Assembly: GCA_025936595.1 (NCBI GenBank)
Contig: JAICTB010000033.1
Location: forward strand, 1-13,495
Direction: 5' to 3'
DNA: 13,495 nucleotides
Source: Thermoleophilia bacterium
GTDB taxonomy: Bacteria; Actinomycetota; Thermoleophilia; Gaiellales; Gaiellaceae
The position numbers and the translations under genes were made by a program. The notes below the pieces were generated by a model. It worked only from the letters and a program-made list of their open reading frames with translations. It was not told the origin of the DNA and made no database searches. Position 1 is the first letter of the stretch. The number at the start of each line of letters is the position of its first letter. Positions 12,301-13,495 of this stretch are shown here, in pieces.

Positions 12301-12317
12301 GTCAGGCGCCCCTGACG
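12300..12317 (-). promoter_or_regulatory. Stem-loop abutting the truA start codon
   Basis: On the minus strand CGTCAGG (12317-12311) pairs with CCTGACG (12306-12300) around loop GGCG. The last base of the stem is the G of the GTG start. The candidate Shine-Dalgarno AGGGG sits in the stem and loop. Folding would restrict ribosome access, which suggests translational control or simply low expression. Confidence 0.45.
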
Positions 12318-12365
12318 CCGTTTGTATGGTCTGCCTGATGCTCTAGTCACTTGTTATCTATCCGA

Positions 12366-12371
12366 TACACT
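12366..12371 (+). promoter_or_regulatory. -10 box TACACT of the VIT-like gene
   Basis: TACACT is followed by exactly 6 nt and ATG 12378, so the A of the start codon is the predicted +1. There is no Shine-Dalgarno. An in-frame TTG at 12351 would place the start upstream of this box and is less likely. Confidence 0.5.
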
Positions 12372-12377
12372 CTAACC

Positions 12378-12854
12378 ATGCCCGAGGAGCATCATTTCCT
12401 GCTGCAGCGCGTCCAGCCCGCCATGGTCGGGCTGATCGACGGATCGCTCTCGACGCTCGCGCCCATCTTCGGGATCGCGTTCTACACGCACAAGCCTCAC
12501 GCCGCCTTCATCGCCGGTCTCGCGACCGCGATCGGCGCCGGCATCTCGATGGCCTACAGCGAGGGGCTCTCGGACACGGGTGAGCTGACCGGCCGCGGGA
12601 ACCCACTCGTCCGCGGCGGCATCACCGGGGGCGGCACCTTCATCGGCGGCATCCTGCACACGCTCCCGTTCCTGATCCCGAACTACCACGCGGCCGTCGT
12701 GTCGGCCGCGATCGTCGTCGGGTTCGAGCTGATCGGGCTGGCGGTGATCCGCTGGCGGTTCTTCGAGACGAGCTTCGCGCGGTCACTTCTGAACTTCGTC
12801 GTCGGCGGCGCCATCATCGCCGTCGTCGGCGCTCTCGTCGGCTCCGCCGCCTGA
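12378..12854 (+). CDS. VIT/CCC1-like membrane protein without the metal-binding insert (158 aa)
   Basis: Five hydrophobic segments are visible, near residues 15-36, 41-60, 82-101, 105-124 and 137-156, the same number as in VIT1/CCC1 iron and manganese transporters. The first contains GLIDGSLSTLAPIFGI, matching the Asp-Gly helix of the family. The second contains GAGISMAYSEGLS, matching the Met-rich helix. The family normally has 60-80 cytosolic residues between helices 2 and 3 that bind metal; here only about 20 remain, so the protein is short (158 against about 230). Divalent-metal handling is likely but transport is not certain. It sits alone on the plus strand between rplQ and truA, starts leaderless at ATG 12378, and its last 72 nt are antisense to the rplQ tail. 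A distinct five-helix family with similar motifs is possible. Confidence 0.75.
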   Translation: MPEEHHFLLQRVQPAMVGLIDGSLSTLAPIFGIAFYTHKPHAAFIAGLATAIGAGISMAYSEGLSDTGELTGRGNPLVRGGITGGGTFIGGILHTLPFLIPNYHAAVVSAAIVVGFELIGLAVIRWRFFETSFARSLLNFVVGGAIIAVVGALVGSAA

Positions 12855-13319
12855 CTCGTCCGCCGCTTCCGCGACCGGCTCCTCGACGAGCTCTTCGACC
12901 TCCGCCGGCTCCTCTTCCTCGACCGGCTCGGGCGTGCGCTCCTCGCGCTGCGTCGCGACGTACTCCTCGTCGACGAGCTCGAGGTAGACCATCTCGGCGG
13001 CGTCACCCGGGCGAGGCCCGATGCGGACGATGCGCGTGTAGCCGCCCGGGCGGTCCTTGAAGAGCGGCGCCACGTCGGTGAACAGGCGGTGCACCACGTC
13101 ACGCGAGCGCAGGAACGCCGTCGCCTGCCGGCGCGCGTGCAGGTCGCCGCGCCGGCCGAGCGTGATCATCTGCTCGGCGAGCGGCTTGACGGCCTTTGCC
13201 TTGGTGACGGTCGTCTTGATCCGCCCGTGCTCGATCAGCGCACCGGCAAGGTTCGAGTAGAGCGCCTTGCGGTGCGCCGAGTCGCGGCCGAGCTTCTTGC
13301 CTGTGCGCGCGTGCCGCAC
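12783..13319 (-). CDS. rplQ: 50S ribosomal protein L17 with acidic C-terminal tail (178 aa)
   Basis: The first 118 residues are canonical L17, a large-subunit protein near the tunnel exit: MRHARTGKKLGRDSAHRKAL, then RGDLHARRQATAFLRSRDVV and GGYTRIVRIGPRPGDAAEM. Bacterial L17 is usually 117-130 residues; here about 55 more follow, made almost only of Glu, Asp, Ala, Val, Pro and Gly (for example EEEEPAEVEELVEEP). Acidic tails on L17 are seen in actinobacteria, and the role is unclear. The GTG start at 13319 is 3 nt after the rpoA stop, so the two are co-transcribed and likely coupled. The tail's last 24 codons lie antisense to the final membrane helix of the VIT-like gene. Confidence 0.97.
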   Translation of the reverse strand: MRHARTGKKLGRDSAHRKALYSNLAGALIEHGRIKTTVTKAKAVKPLAEQMITLGRRGDLHARRQATAFLRSRDVVHRLFTDVAPLFKDRPGGYTRIVRIGPRPGDAAEMVYLELVDEEYVATQREERTPEPVEEEEPAEVEELVEEPVAEAADESGGGADESADDGDDGAADDEVQK

Positions 13320-13322
13320 GAG

Positions 13323-13495
13323 CTATTCCGCGCCGTTCCCGCCGCCGCGCAGGTTGAGACCGTGCTGCTGGAGTGTCTCCTTCACCTCTTCGATCGACTT
13401 CCGGCCGAAGTTCGGGATCGCAGCGAGCTCCGACTCCGACTTCGTCACGAGATCGCCGATCGTCTCGATGCCGACACGCTTCAGGCAGTTGTACG
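13323..13495 (-). CDS. rpoA: RNA polymerase alpha subunit, C-terminal domain (partial)
   Basis: Fifty-six C-terminal codons are visible, ending at TAG 13325-13323. The peptide starts YNCLKRVGIETIGDL and continues with ELAAIPNFGRKSIEEVKETL, which is the alpha-CTD. This domain contacts promoter UP elements and activators. The helix-hairpin-helix motif NFGRKS is intact. The last residues (LNLRGGGNGAE) form the short flexible end. The gene continues beyond the window. Its position just before rplQ is the standard order of the bacterial ribosomal-protein operon, which anchors this end of the window as core chromosome. Confidence 0.97.
   Translation of the reverse strand, partial: YNCLKRVGIETIGDLVTKSESELAAIPNFGRKSIEEVKETLQQHGLNLRGGGNGAE

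Noticed and set aside
1..13495. CRISPR arrays, insertion sequences, prophage or integration sites.
   Set aside because: No regularly spaced direct repeats, transposase or integrase motifs were seen, and no direct-repeat boundary was found beside the tRNA.

Overview
The window is GC-rich, densely coded DNA and looks like chromosomal sequence from an actinobacterium. Supporting points are the rpoA-rplQ-truA gene order, GTG starts, a basic-tailed bacterial Ku, an NAD-dependent ligase, and several start codons placed 6-8 nt behind a TANNNT-type -10 box with no Shine-Dalgarno (leaderless genes). A deep-branching class such as Thermoleophilia is my guess from the flavour of the proteins and is not proven. 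I see no phage, transposase or CRISPR.

Left part (1-4076): the tail of a DoxX-family membrane protein and a strong hairpin; tRNA-Pro(CGG) and an alpha/beta hydrolase on the minus strand; a 153-nt divergent spacer that resembles a transcription attenuator; a 56-residue helix-turn-helix-like protein; the Ku end-binding protein (minus); and a divergent long-chain acyl-CoA synthetase (plus).

Centre (4073-8813): a cell-envelope neighbourhood. Two secreted peptidoglycan enzymes are transcribed divergently. One has an NlpC/P60 head and the other a 3D (three-Asp) head, and both carry a recognisably homologous PcsB-type coiled coil. They are followed by an orphan NarL/LuxR-type response regulator, an unknown 104-residue helical protein on the minus strand, and a PBP4-type D-Ala-D-Ala carboxypeptidase. 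The NlpC/P60 gene has no ATG, GTG or TTG that would include its clear signal peptide; the best start is ATT.

Right part (8802-13495): minus-strand housekeeping genes ligA, a HAD phosphatase overlapping it, truA, rplQ and the end of rpoA. A plus-strand VIT/CCC1-like membrane protein without the usual cytosolic metal-binding insert sits between rplQ and truA and overlaps the rplQ tail antisense.

The most interesting items are the paired coiled-coil hydrolases, the ATT start, the attenuator-like leader before the small HTH-like protein, a GTCACAA direct repeat over the dacB promoter, a 14-bp inverted repeat inside the start of ligA, and a GGGGTC-A-GACCCC palindrome between truA and the HAD gene. 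All calls were made by reading the sequence; no database search was possible.
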